64,000 nucleotides of DNA from Musa acuminata AAA Group (Eukaryota > Streptophyta > Magnoliopsida > Zingiberales > Musaceae): contig NC_088340.1 of assembly GCF_036884655.1 (NCBI RefSeq), forward strand, positions 28,346,001-28,410,000. The letters are read 5' to 3'. Each line of letters begins with the position of its first letter. The first letter of the stretch is position 1. A model generated the notes under the pieces. The model was not told the DNA's origin, made no database searches, and worked only from the letters and a program-made list of their open reading frames with translations. Both the position numbers and the translations under genes were made by a program. Positions 13,112 to 22,293 of this stretch are shown here, piece after piece.

Positions 13112-14687
13112 CAAGAAAGGATAATTTTTAGGTACCCATTTACTTTTGGGTGCCTCAAAAACTGATTTACATTATTTATTATGATGCATAAAGTTTATCA
13201 TGGTTCCTTTAGGAACCCAAATCAGTTTGTTCGGGCAAATTTTCTTGAATGGACAATGATACATTTTATGTCCATGTTTGCAACAAAAGTTGCATTTGCT
13301 TTGGTGCCGAACATGTAAGATAGGGCCTTTTATTAAGGTGGTTGGATTTTGGTGAGGACTTCTCACAAATCCGATTCCACTTCTTTTGGGAATGTGACCC
13401 TTATTTCGATCATGTTCAAAGACTTGCTACCAACCTCGAATTTCTTCAAGGTGTCCTTAAGTAGCAAGTTATCTTTTTAGAGAGTTTCTATATCATGTCA
13501 TTTTATACATAGAGCTAAACTATCATGATATTCAGTTTTTAATTTATCAAAATTACTAATAAGACTATCATGCTCCTTTTTTAACAATTTATATTTTCTA
13601 CTAATTGTTTTACATTCATCAAATAAGTCATGGAAGGCATTTAATAATTCATCAAATGATAAATCTGCATCAATTAAATTTGTTACCTCCTCTCCGATGG
13701 CCATTAGGGCATAATGAGCAACTTGCTCGGTGTTGGACTCCTCTTCTTCGGACGCACTTGAGTCATCCCACGTTGCTTTGAGCGCCTTCTTTTTTGATGT
13801 TTTCTTCTTTGCTTGGGGATAATCACTTTTGTAGTGTCCCAGCTTTTTGCACTCGTAACAAATGACTTGGTCCTTTTTGGGTTCAAATTTATTTTTTGTA
13901 TCATTTTTAAACTTGTGTCTCTTAATGAATTTTTTGAATTTCCTTGTTAGAAGTGTCAAGTCATCGTCATAGTCCTCATCACTTGAGTTTTCTCTCAAGT
14001 GGTCATCTAAAGTTCTAAGTGCCATATCCTTCTGTTCTTTGGAAGGATGTCTTCTTGCTTTTCATGAGCCTTGCAAGTCATTTCATAGGTCATTAATGAC
14101 CCAATTAGTTCTTCAAGAGGGAAGTTATTTAAGTCCTTAGCCTCTTGAATAGCAGTGACTTTAGGGTCTCAACTCTTAGGAAGGGATCTTAGAATCTTAT
14201 TTATGAGCTCAAAATTCGAAAAACTTTTGCCGAGTCCTTTTAGACCATTGACGACATCCATGAAACGGGTGTACATGTCGCCAATAGTCTCGCTCGGTGT
14301 CATTCGAAAAAGTTCAAAAGAATATATCAAAAGATTGATTTTTGACTCTTTCACTTTACTTGTGCCTTCGTGAGTCACTTCGAGTGTATGTCAAATATCA
14401 AACGTGGTTTCACAAACCGAAACACGATTGAACTCATTTTTATCAAGCACACAAAATAAAGCATTCATAGCCTTTGCATTAAGAGCGAAATTCTTCTTTT
14501 CTAACTCATTCCAATCGATCATTGGAAGAGAAGACTTCGAAAATCCATTTTCGACAAGATTCCAAAGTTCAAAATCCATTGAAATAAAGAAGATCCTCAT
14601 TCGGGTCTTCTAATAGGTGTAGTTTGTCCCATTGAACATGGGCGGACGTGTAATAGAGTGCCCCTCTTAGATTCCAATGTATGCCAT
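13112..14687 (-). pseudogene. gag: A gag, several nonsense and frameshift lesions
   Basis: The gag start is the ATG at 14685-14687, in the GAGAGATGGC context also used by C and G. The N-terminus has ITRPPMFNGTNYTY, with in-frame stops at codon 7 and at a Trp codon. A CCHC knuckle CYECKKLGHYKSDY lies near 13840, its last Cys changed to Tyr. A charged SSASEEEESNTEQ stretch and a Lys/Glu/Leu-rich likely coiled coil follow, then a second, intact knuckle CNFCCKHGHKMYHC near 13255-13296. Gag would assemble particles and bind RNA. The two-knuckle layout matches C and G. Confidence 0.9.
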
Positions 14688-14723
14688 CTCTCTTGGGTTT
14701 TAATCCGTTTGAGAGTTAACCTG

Positions 14724-14735
14724 GCTCTGATACCA
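14724..14735 (-). other. Primer-binding site of A
   Basis: The minus strand reads TGGTATCAGAGC two bases after the 5' LTR end, the initiator-Met tRNA site. Confidence 0.93.
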
Positions 14736-14737
14736 AT

Positions 14738-16214
14738 TGTTAGGATCAAGAGCACTAAGAGAGAGGGGGGGTGAATTAGTGTAGCGAAAAACTTTCGACG
14801 ATTTAAAATGAATTCGTAAAAATGATTTTAGTAAGAAAGCCGATTCGGAAATCACTTTAACTTGTGATCAAGTGAGATGCAGTTAAAATAAAGATATAGA
14901 GGCTGTTTGCAGTTAAGATAGAGAACAAAATGTAATTGCAAACCGAAATACGATGTTCGTACGGTAAAAGCGATTTCGGTATGAATGCCGATTCAGAAAT
15001 TGCTTTAACTAAGATTAGGCAAAGTGCAGTTAAAGTAAAGCTATGGAGGTAGTTTGTAGTTAAGATAGAAAATAGAAAGTAAATGCAAACTGAGATTTAG
15101 AGTGGTTCGATCAATCTTGACCTACATCCACTTTTGGCTTCCTCCTCCGATGAGGTCACCGACGTCCACTAGAGGCCTTCCTTCAATAGGCGAAGGCTGA
15201 CCACCCTTTTATAGTTTCACTCTTTTTGACGAGCTTAGGAGACAACCCTTATAGAATTTTCTCTCCTATCTTAAAAGATCAAAACTTGGAAGAAAAGAGG
15301 GAGGAGAACTTCTAGCCTTTACAACACTTTTGAGCTCTAAAAATCATAGAGTAAGATTGGATTTTCGGTGCCCTTTCATGTAGGAAAGGGTGGGGTATAT
15401 ATAGGCCCCAAACTAGTTTGAATTTGAAGCTAAAAAATGTCATCTCTCGGATTTCCGGGGTCCTGGCGGTACTACCGCCAGACTAGGTGGTACGACTGCC
15501 TGATAGAGCTCGGAGACTGAGTTTTGGTGGTGCCACTACCTGACTAGGGCGGTTCCACTGCCCAGTCTTGCTCGGAGACTGAGCCCAGGCGGTGCCACCG
15601 CCTGACTAGGGCGGTTCCACTGCCCAACTTTCCTGGGAGACTGAGCTCCTAGGCGGTGCCACCGCCGACCCAAGCGGTGCCACCACTGGCCAGGAAATCT
15701 AGGTCCGAATGAGCTGATCCATTCGTCCCAATTTAGGTCTATCAAGGTCCCAATTGCCCCCAGATTAAGTTAATGGGATCACCTCCCATTTCTAGCTTAA
15801 TCTACATGCTAATTATGATATTTCTTAAGACATTTATTGCAACTTGCTCCGGTGCGTCAATCGCTTCTTCCGGCGAGCTTCCGGCGAACTTCCGGCGAAC
15901 ATCCGATGAACCCTTAACGATGCTCCGGCAGACTTCCAGCAAATCTCCTAGACTTGCGATGATCCACTTGGTGAGTTCCAATGAGCTTCTTTGGCAAACT
16001 CCTGGACTTCTCGGATTTGTTCCCGTATAATCTCCGATGACCGTGAGGACTTCCGTCGAACTCTTGAACCCCCAATGTGATCATGGTCTTGACTCCGGTG
16101 TAACTACTACTGCATGTCTTACTGCCATCATAGTTAATCCTGCATACTTATCTCAACATATGAAATATATAACAAATGACAATTGACTTCATCATCAAAA
16201 TCTGAGATTCAACA
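14738..16214 (-). repeat. A 5' LTR, complete (1477 bp)
   Basis: On the minus strand it starts TGTTGAATCTCAG at 16214 and ends GATCCTAACA at 14738. It holds an 11-bp-period array (15865-15900), a palindrome zone (15460-15690), a TATA box and a short C/G homopolymer near its end (7 bases). Confidence 0.95.
15396..15404 (-). promoter_or_regulatory. TATA box in A 5' LTR
   Basis: The minus strand reads CTATATATA within GGGGCCTATATATACCCC. It is conserved in position and flanks across the Sirevirus LTRs here, so it is the likely core promoter for element RNA. Confidence 0.7.
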
Positions 16215-16660
16215 TTTAGGAGATAACCCTTACAAGCCTCACACTTCTTCTTGGATGATTACAAAGCTAAAGAGTAGGAGGTGGAGGACTCTTCTCACTT
16301 TTACAACACTTTTAACACCCTAACAATTAGAGTTTTTTTTCACACTTTGATTACGCTTTGTTACCCTTTCATGCAGAAAAGGGTGGGGTATTTATAGGCC
16401 CCAATGACTTCAAAATTAGAGAAAAAAATTGTCATTCCAGATTTTCGAGGTACTGGCCGTACCACCACCTGACAGAGTCTTAGATACTGAGTTTTGGCGG
16501 TACAACCACCTGGCAGTAATAACTACTAATGGTACCACCACTCACTTTGAGCGATACCATCACCCAGACCACCTGGGAGACCATTCCCTAGGCGGTTCCA
16601 CCGCTGGACAGGGTCTAGCAACCTGGTTGGGCCTTAAATCTGACCTAAACTTGTCCACTT
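16215..16660 (-). repeat. B: truncated Sirevirus LTR fragment
   Basis: It begins TTTAGGAGATAACCC, matching 62789-62806 in G's LTR, and runs through a TATA box (16389-16397) and a palindrome zone (16440-16620). It stops about 500 bp short of a normal LTR end, where it abuts reverse transcriptase sequence of D1. Element A interrupts its left side. The missing end implies a deletion or recombination at the B/D1 junction. Confidence 0.8.
16389..16397 (-). promoter_or_regulatory. TATA box in LTR fragment B
   Basis: The minus strand reads CTATAAATA followed by CCCCACCC, as in the other LTRs of this group. Confidence 0.6.
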
Positions 16661-17067
16661 ATACACCTCCTCCTCGAGGTTCCTATTGAGGAATACAGTT
16701 TTCATATCTATCTACCAGATTTCATAATCATAGTATACTGCAATAGCCAATAGAATTCAGATGGATTTTCACACCATTGAGCTACGGTGTATAAAGAGAT
16801 GTCCATTGAGATAAAATCCTATGGTCCTTGAGGAACTAGGTAAACTCCATACTTAAGTACTCACCTTTTCGATTTGATCGAAGAGTATTGATACTCTTTT
16901 CACTCTAGTTCCCCACTTTATTCTTATACTCTCTGAATTTCTCAAAGGCCTCGGACCTGTACTTCATTAAGTACACATATCCATACCTTGAGAAATCATT
17001 AGTGAAGGTAAGGAAGTAGGAGTAACCATTAATGGCATGAGTTGACATGGGTCAACATACATCACTG
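16661..17067 (-). pseudogene. pol: D1 integrase core and RT scrap
   Basis: The minus strand encodes PMSTHAINGYSYFLT, then FSRYGYVYLMKYRSEAF, typical of the copia integrase core, and near 16665-16700 the RT block MKTVFLNRNLEEEVY. Only about 260 bp separate them, whereas intact elements have roughly 1 kb, so an internal deletion has occurred. An in-frame TGA precedes PMSTH. C is inserted just upstream; joining 17067 to 24979 restores the LIHSDVC block. Confidence 0.85.
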
Positions 17068-18313
17068 TGTTAGGATCGGAGCGGCACTAAGAGGGGGGGG
17101 GGGGGGGGGGGGGGTGAATTAGTGCAGCGGCTTAAAACGTTGGTTTCGACAAATCTTTCATACGATAAAAATCGGAATCGGAAGTGCTTAACTTGAAAGC
17201 GTATTCGTAAAGTTGTGCAGTAAATATAATGAGGAAATAAAACAAGTAAGAGGGTTTACAGTAATGTAAATAGCAGTAATAAAATGCAAACCAGAGATTA
17301 CACCGTTTTTAAAGTGGTTCGGTCAAGTGACCTACATCCACTTGCGAGGCCCCTCTTCGATGAGGCTCCCACCTTCCACTAGCAAATCTCTTGAAAGGGA
17401 AGGGTGAATACCCCTCTTACAACTTTTACAAGCGGTTCACTCTCTTACAGATTTTCAGCAAGAAAGAAGGAGGTGAACACTAGCAAATTGAAAACAAGAA
17501 GGCAAAGACTCTTCTAAGACTTTTCTCTCAATCACTTGCTGCTCAAAAAGTTGTGTTCTCAGCTGAGACTTGAGGGGTATTTATAGGCCTCAAGAGGATT
17601 CAAATTTGGGCTCCAAAAAATTTGAATTCTCTTATGTTCCCGATGCTGGCGGTGCCACCGCCCAGCCAAGCGGTGCCACCGCCCAGTGCTCGGGTGCTGG
17701 ACGGTGCAATCGCTCAGCCCAGGAGGTGTCACCGCCCAGCTCTCTGGTGCTAGGCGGTGCTACCGCCCAGCCAGGCGGTGCCACCGCCTGGCTCTCCGAT
17801 TCACTGGTTTGGCTTAATTTTAGCCCAAACCAAATCTGACTTTGGGCCCAGTTGGCCCCTAACCAGGATATAGGATTATCTCTTAATCCTAATCCTAATT
17901 ACAAGTGAACTACATAACAAAAAAAAACATCATAAGCAAGTTTTCAACCGCGAACGTCGAGTCTTGTTCCGGCGAGCTTTCCGACGAACTTCTTCCGATG
18001 GACTCCCTGCAAGCTCCCGATCTTGTGATGACTTTAACGAGTAGCCGAGCCTTCCCGGTGATCTCCGTGAACCTCCGACGATCTCTTTGGCGAACTTTCG
18101 AAAATTCCGATAGGTTCCCGATTTCTTCTCGGTTGGTTCCGGCAACATCTCCGACGATTCTTCGGACTCTTAAACGTTAATCGATCTTGACTCCGGTATT
18201 CTTGCTTTGTATTTTCTGGTTATCGTAGTTAATCCTGCACACTTAACTCAATTATATGGATTAGATCAATTAACCCATCAATTGATTTTATCATCAAAAT
18301 CCGAGATTCAACA
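17068..18313 (-). repeat. C 3' LTR (1246 bp)
   Basis: On the minus strand it runs from TGTTGAATCTCGG at 18313 to GATCCTAACA at 17068. It has a full palindrome zone (17645-17800), a CCGGCGAGC-type array near 17965-18080, and 22 consecutive G at 17093-17114, against 9 in the 5' LTR. Confidence 0.95.
17578..17586 (-). promoter_or_regulatory. TATA box in C 3' LTR
   Basis: CTATAAATA on the minus strand, inside GAGGCCTATAAATACCCC. Confidence 0.65.
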
Positions 18314-19251
18314 ATCTCCCCCTTTTTGATGATGACAATCAATTGATGACGGAGTTAAACATAACTCCTCCTATCTATATGCCATATTATGAGAAGATGA
18401 AAACACTTGAATTCCATCCATAGAATTCAAGCATAAACCGATAAGTTCTAACCGTAGAACTTATCGTTATTCTCATTAAGCAATAGTAAGTACAAAACTT
18501 CGATGAAAATCATTTTCAAGTAGAATGATAAGAGACAATTTTTACTACGATAGGAGATAAAGATTTTCAACATGAATTTCATGATATAAATGTAAGGCAA
18601 GCTTTCAATATGATCAATCAATCTTGCGATATTCTCAAGGATTTTGCAAGGCATATAAGACATTCATATCACACATGCTTTTGAAATTCATATAAGTCAT
18701 GCTATCAAAATGGTACAAGTCATCACTTTTCTCCCCCTTTGTCATCAACAAAAAGGGAATGAGACTTGAAGAATATAACTTGTGATTATAATATCAGGAA
18801 TTCAGCATTGATCATACGAAAATCCATCATCCAAAATTAAGTATGCTAAAATATTTACGCAGAGTTCACCTAAAGGAAAATTCAGCATTCATCCATTTTA
18901 TCAAATCTCTTCTTTCTATAAATAACACAAATTGTAGGTGTGCAAGGAAGAGATTGTGATTAAAAAATATCAAGTAGTAACTCCAATAAGTCAAGATCAT
19001 AATTCGAATACAAACTCATTTAAATTTACATCGTCAACTTGAAACTCATAATCAAGCCATCAAAATCAATTTTGAGATTCATAAAATATCATAAAATCAT
19101 TAATCTTGATCAGATGGGAGCGGTGTTTGACTCAAGATAGGATAAGATAATTTAACATGTTATTTAGAATCGAAAGAGAAGGATCAGATTCATCGAGGAA
19201 TAGAGAGAGGATGAAAAACTTTACGGAAAATCCATTCAAACAAGTTTATTT
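18314..19251 (-). other. C 3' non-coding tail with polypurine tracts
   Basis: No coding sequence is visible. Minus-strand polypurine tracts lie at about 18315-18328 (AAAAAGGGGGAGAT, next to the LTR) and 18731-18743 (AAAGGGGGAGAAA, followed by plus-strand GTCATCAACAAAAAGG). The rest is AT-rich. There is no env-like frame. Confidence 0.8.
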
Positions 19252-22200
19252 TTAGGGACAATTTAACATACCTAATTCCCTTCTAATGAATTCAAATTGG
19301 TCTTCGTTCAAAGCTTTTGTAAATATATCTGCTAATTGATGCTTTATGTCAATGAATTCTAGAACAATATAATTGTTAAGGACATGATCGCGTATGAAAT
19401 GATGCCTAACGCCGATGTGCTTAGTTCTAGAGTGCTGAATTGGATTTTTAGTAAGACATATGACACTAGTATTATCACATTTTATGGGAATGTTTTTAAA
19501 GTGAATTCCATAGTCTTCTAATGTATTTTTCATCCAAATAACTTGTGCACAACATGCACTTGCAGCAATGTATTCGGCTTCCGCCGTAGATAGTGTAACT
19601 GAATTTTGTTTCTTGGAAGTCCAAGAAACAAGTGCATGTCCTAAAAATTGGCATGTTTCGGATGTACTTTTTCTATCTATTCTGCATCTGCTAAAATTGG
19701 CATCTGCATAAGCTATTAGATCGAATTTATCAGATTTTGGATACCACAATACTAAATTTGGAGTTCCTTTAAGATACCTAAATATTCTTTTAACACTCTT
19801 AAGATGAGATAATTTAGGATTATATTGAAACCTAGCGCAAAGTCCTACACTAAACATAATATCTGGTCTAGTCGCGGTGAGGTAGAGTAGACTACCTATC
19901 ATTCCCCTATATGTTTTTTGATCGAAATTTTTACTATTTTCATCCATATCTAACTTAGTCGTAGTACTCATAGGGGTGTTTATTGCTTTTGAATTATCCA
20001 TGTTAAATCGTTTTAACAATTCTAATGTATATTTGGATTGGTTAAAAAATATACCATCACTAAGTTGTTTGATTTGTAATCCTAAAAAGAAAGTTAATTC
20101 ACCCATTAAACTCATTTCAAATTCATGACTCATACATTTGGCAAATGATTCACATAGTGATTCATCTGAAGAGCCAAAAATAATATCGTTAATATAAATT
20201 TGCACAATAAGAAAATTATTTTCAAAATATTTAATAAACAATATAGTATCAACCTTGCCTTTGATAAAATTATTTAAAATAAGAAAGGAACTAAGCCTTT
20301 CATACCAAGCTCTAGGAGCTTGTTTCAAGCCATAGAGAGCTTTAGTCAATTTGAATACATGATTAGGAAGAAGAGAATTTTTAAATCCGGGAGGTTGTTC
20401 GACATATACTTCTTCGGAAATAAAATCATTCAAGAAAGCACTTTTGACATCCATTTGAAATAGTTTACAATTATTACTACTAGCATAGGCAAGGAGCATC
20501 CTTATGGCTTCTAATCGTGCCATGGGAGTGAAGGTTTCTTCGTAATCGATATCTTCTTTTTGGTTGAAACCTTTGGCCACTAATCTAGCCTTGTTTCTAA
20601 CCACGATACCATTTTCGTCTTGCTTGTTTCTAAAGACCCATTTAGTACCAATGACTAAATGGTCACTAGGTCTAGGAACAAGCTTCCATACCTTATTCCT
20701 CTTAAATTGATTCAATTCCTCTTGCATTGCAATAGCCCAAAAATCATCTTTTATGGCATCGTCAATGCATTTAGGTTCAATTTGAGAAAGGAAGGCGGCA
20801 TTAGTACAAAAATTCTTGAAGGAGGAACGAGTTTGAACCCCTTTTGATGTATCTCCTATAATTAGCTCCTTTAGATGAGCACCTATATACTTCCATTCCT
20901 TGGGTAAGGAAATTTCGGAAGAAGGTGCATCCAAGTTGCTATTTTGAGGAGGAGGTTCATTTAAATTCAAATTATCAAAACCAAGATCATCATCAAAATT
21001 ATTTTTCTTTAAATTAGAAATTTTATTAAAAACTACATGAATAGACTCTTCTATTACTAACGTTCTTTTGTTAAAAACCCGAAAAGCCTTAGAAATGGAA
21101 GAGTAACCAAGAAAGATGCCTTCATCGGATTTAGCATCAAATTTTCCTAAGACATCCCTTTCATTCAAAATAAAGCATTTACAACCGAAAACTTTAAAAT
21201 AGGAAATATTTGGTTTTTTATTATTCCATAATTCATAGGGAGTTTTTGATAAGGATGGTCTTATTAGGACTCTATTCATGATGTAGCAAGCCGTATTTAC
21301 GGCTTCGGCCCAAAAATACTTAGGTAAACTATGTTCATTTAACATAGTTCTTACCATTTCTTGTAGGTTTCTATTTTTTCTTTCAACTACTCCATTTTGT
21401 TGGGGATTCCTCGGAGTGGAGAAGTTGTGATTGTATCCATTAACTTCACAAAAATTTTGAAAGTCACGGTTTTGAAATTCGCCACTGTGATCACTCCGAA
21501 TTGATGAAATCATGAAACCTTTTTCGTTTTGAGTGATTTTACAAAATTTAGAGAAGCATTTGAAGCAATCACTTTTATGGACTAAGAAATAGGTCCAAGT
21601 GTACCTAGTATAGTCATCCACAATTACAAACGCATATTTGCTTCCTCCTAGACTTGTTGTGTCAATTGGTCCGAATAAGTCCAAATGGATCAATTGTAGT
21701 GGTCTAGTGGTGCTAATTTGATTTTTTAGTTTGAAACTAGTTTTTATTTGTTTACCTAGTTGACATGCATCACATACTTTTTCCTTAGTAAACTTCATAT
21801 TTGGTATCCCTCGTACTAATTCTCTAAATAAGATCTTAGATATTAGTTTCATGCTTGCATGGCCTAATCTCCTATGCCGAAGCCAAGCATCATCATTTAG
21901 AGTGGAGAAGCACATTTCATTACTTAGTTCATCAAGGTTGATGGTGTAGACATTATTTTGTTTTAATGCAATCATAGTCAAGTTATTGTTTGGTTTTTCG
22001 ATAATATACATATTTGATTCGAATCTAACGATATAACCTTTATCGCATAGTTGACTAATGCTCAAGAGATTATGTTTCAATTCATCAACTAGTAAAACAT
22101 CATCAATGGAAAAACTAAATTTGTTACCAATAGTTCCCTTGCCAATGATTTTGCCTTTGTTGTTGTCTCCGAAGGTGACGTACCCTTCTTCTTTGCTAGT

Positions 22201-22290
22201 GAGCATAGAGAAATGAGATGGATCTCCAGTCATATGTCTTGAGCATCCACTATCGAGATACCATCTCTTGCTCCTAGCTTGTTGGTTTGT
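19252..22290 (-). CDS. pol: C pol polyprotein, open but with altered RT active site
   Basis: The frame is open from just after the UAG at 22291 to the stop at 19252. The protease-type block RWYLDSGCSRHMTGD comes first. Counting from the internal Met at 22233 (993 residues): pre-integrase RLGHASMK near residue 117 and CDACQLG near 155; integrase Asp in LDLFGP, Asp in RSDHSGEF and Glu in GVVERKNR; RT KWVFRNKQDE and QMDVKSAFLN; RNase H RIDRKSTSET and AEAEYIAA. At residues 680-683 (20185-20196) the catalytic YxDD reads YIND, so the first Asp is Asn and polymerase activity should be lost. RNase H has DAN for the usual DAD. Expression would need readthrough or another route past the UAG. Confidence 0.95.
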   Translation of the reverse strand, partial: TNQQARSKRWYLDSGCSRHMTGDPSHFSMLTSKEEGYVTFGDNNKGKIIGKGTIGNKFSFSIDDVLLVDELKHNLLSISQLCDKGYIVRFESNMYIIEKPNNNLTMIALKQNNVYTINLDELSNEMCFSTLNDDAWLRHRRLGHASMKLISKILFRELVRGIPNMKFTKEKVCDACQLGKQIKTSFKLKNQISTTRPLQLIHLDLFGPIDTTSLGGSKYAFVIVDDYTRYTWTYFLVHKSDCFKCFSKFCKITQNEKGFMISSIRSDHSGEFQNRDFQNFCEVNGYNHNFSTPRNPQQNGVVERKNRNLQEMVRTMLNEHSLPKYFWAEAVNTACYIMNRVLIRPSLSKTPYELWNNKKPNISYFKVFGCKCFILNERDVLGKFDAKSDEGIFLGYSSISKAFRVFNKRTLVIEESIHVVFNKISNLKKNNFDDDLGFDNLNLNEPPPQNSNLDAPSSEISLPKEWKYIGAHLKELIIGDTSKGVQTRSSFKNFCTNAAFLSQIEPKCIDDAIKDDFWAIAMQEELNQFKRNKVWKLVPRPSDHLVIGTKWVFRNKQDENGIVVRNKARLVAKGFNQKEDIDYEETFTPMARLEAIRMLLAYASSNNCKLFQMDVKSAFLNDFISEEVYVEQPPGFKNSLLPNHVFKLTKALYGLKQAPRAWYERLSSFLILNNFIKGKVDTILFIKYFENNFLIVQIYINDIIFGSSDESLCESFAKCMSHEFEMSLMGELTFFLGLQIKQLSDGIFFNQSKYTLELLKRFNMDNSKAINTPMSTTTKLDMDENSKNFDQKTYRGMIGSLLYLTATRPDIMFSVGLCARFQYNPKLSHLKSVKRIFRYLKGTPNLVLWYPKSDKFDLIAYADANFSRCRIDRKSTSETCQFLGHALVSWTSKKQNSVTLSTAEAEYIAASACCAQVIWMKNTLEDYGIHFKNIPIKCDNTSVICLTKNPIQHSRTKHIGVRHHFIRDHVLNNYIVLEFIDIKHQLADIFTKALNEDQFEFIRRELGMLNCP

Positions 22291-22293
22291 CTA
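22291..22293 (-). other. In-frame UAG between gag and pol of C
   Basis: The minus strand reads CTT TTG TAG ACA AAC CAA, in the same frame as both the knuckle end of gag and the open pol. The position is shared with A and G. Confidence 0.85.

Larger units (their letters stand above)
8123..16214 (-). mobile_element. A: Sirevirus-like Ty1/copia, 3' LTR split by Gyp1
   Basis: Read on the minus strand the order is 5' LTR, iMet primer-binding site, gag, UAG, protease, integrase, reverse transcriptase, RNase H, a long non-coding tail and the first part of the 3' LTR, which Gyp1 interrupts at 8122. The rest of the 3' LTR lies left of the window. The right flank is LTR fragment B, so A was itself inserted into a LTR; the right target duplication should be TTTAG at 16215-16219. 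Gag and pol carry many stops and small deletions. Confidence 0.92.

Noticed and set aside
14724..14735. tRNA gene suggested by TGGTATCAGAGC
   Set aside because: Only the 12-base complement to the tRNA 3' end is present, directly beside an LTR: a primer-binding site, not a gene.
17905..18180. Frames on both strands in the C LTRs, recurring near 24573-24821
   Set aside because: They lie in the CCGGCGA-rich LTR region and recur only because the LTR is duplicated.
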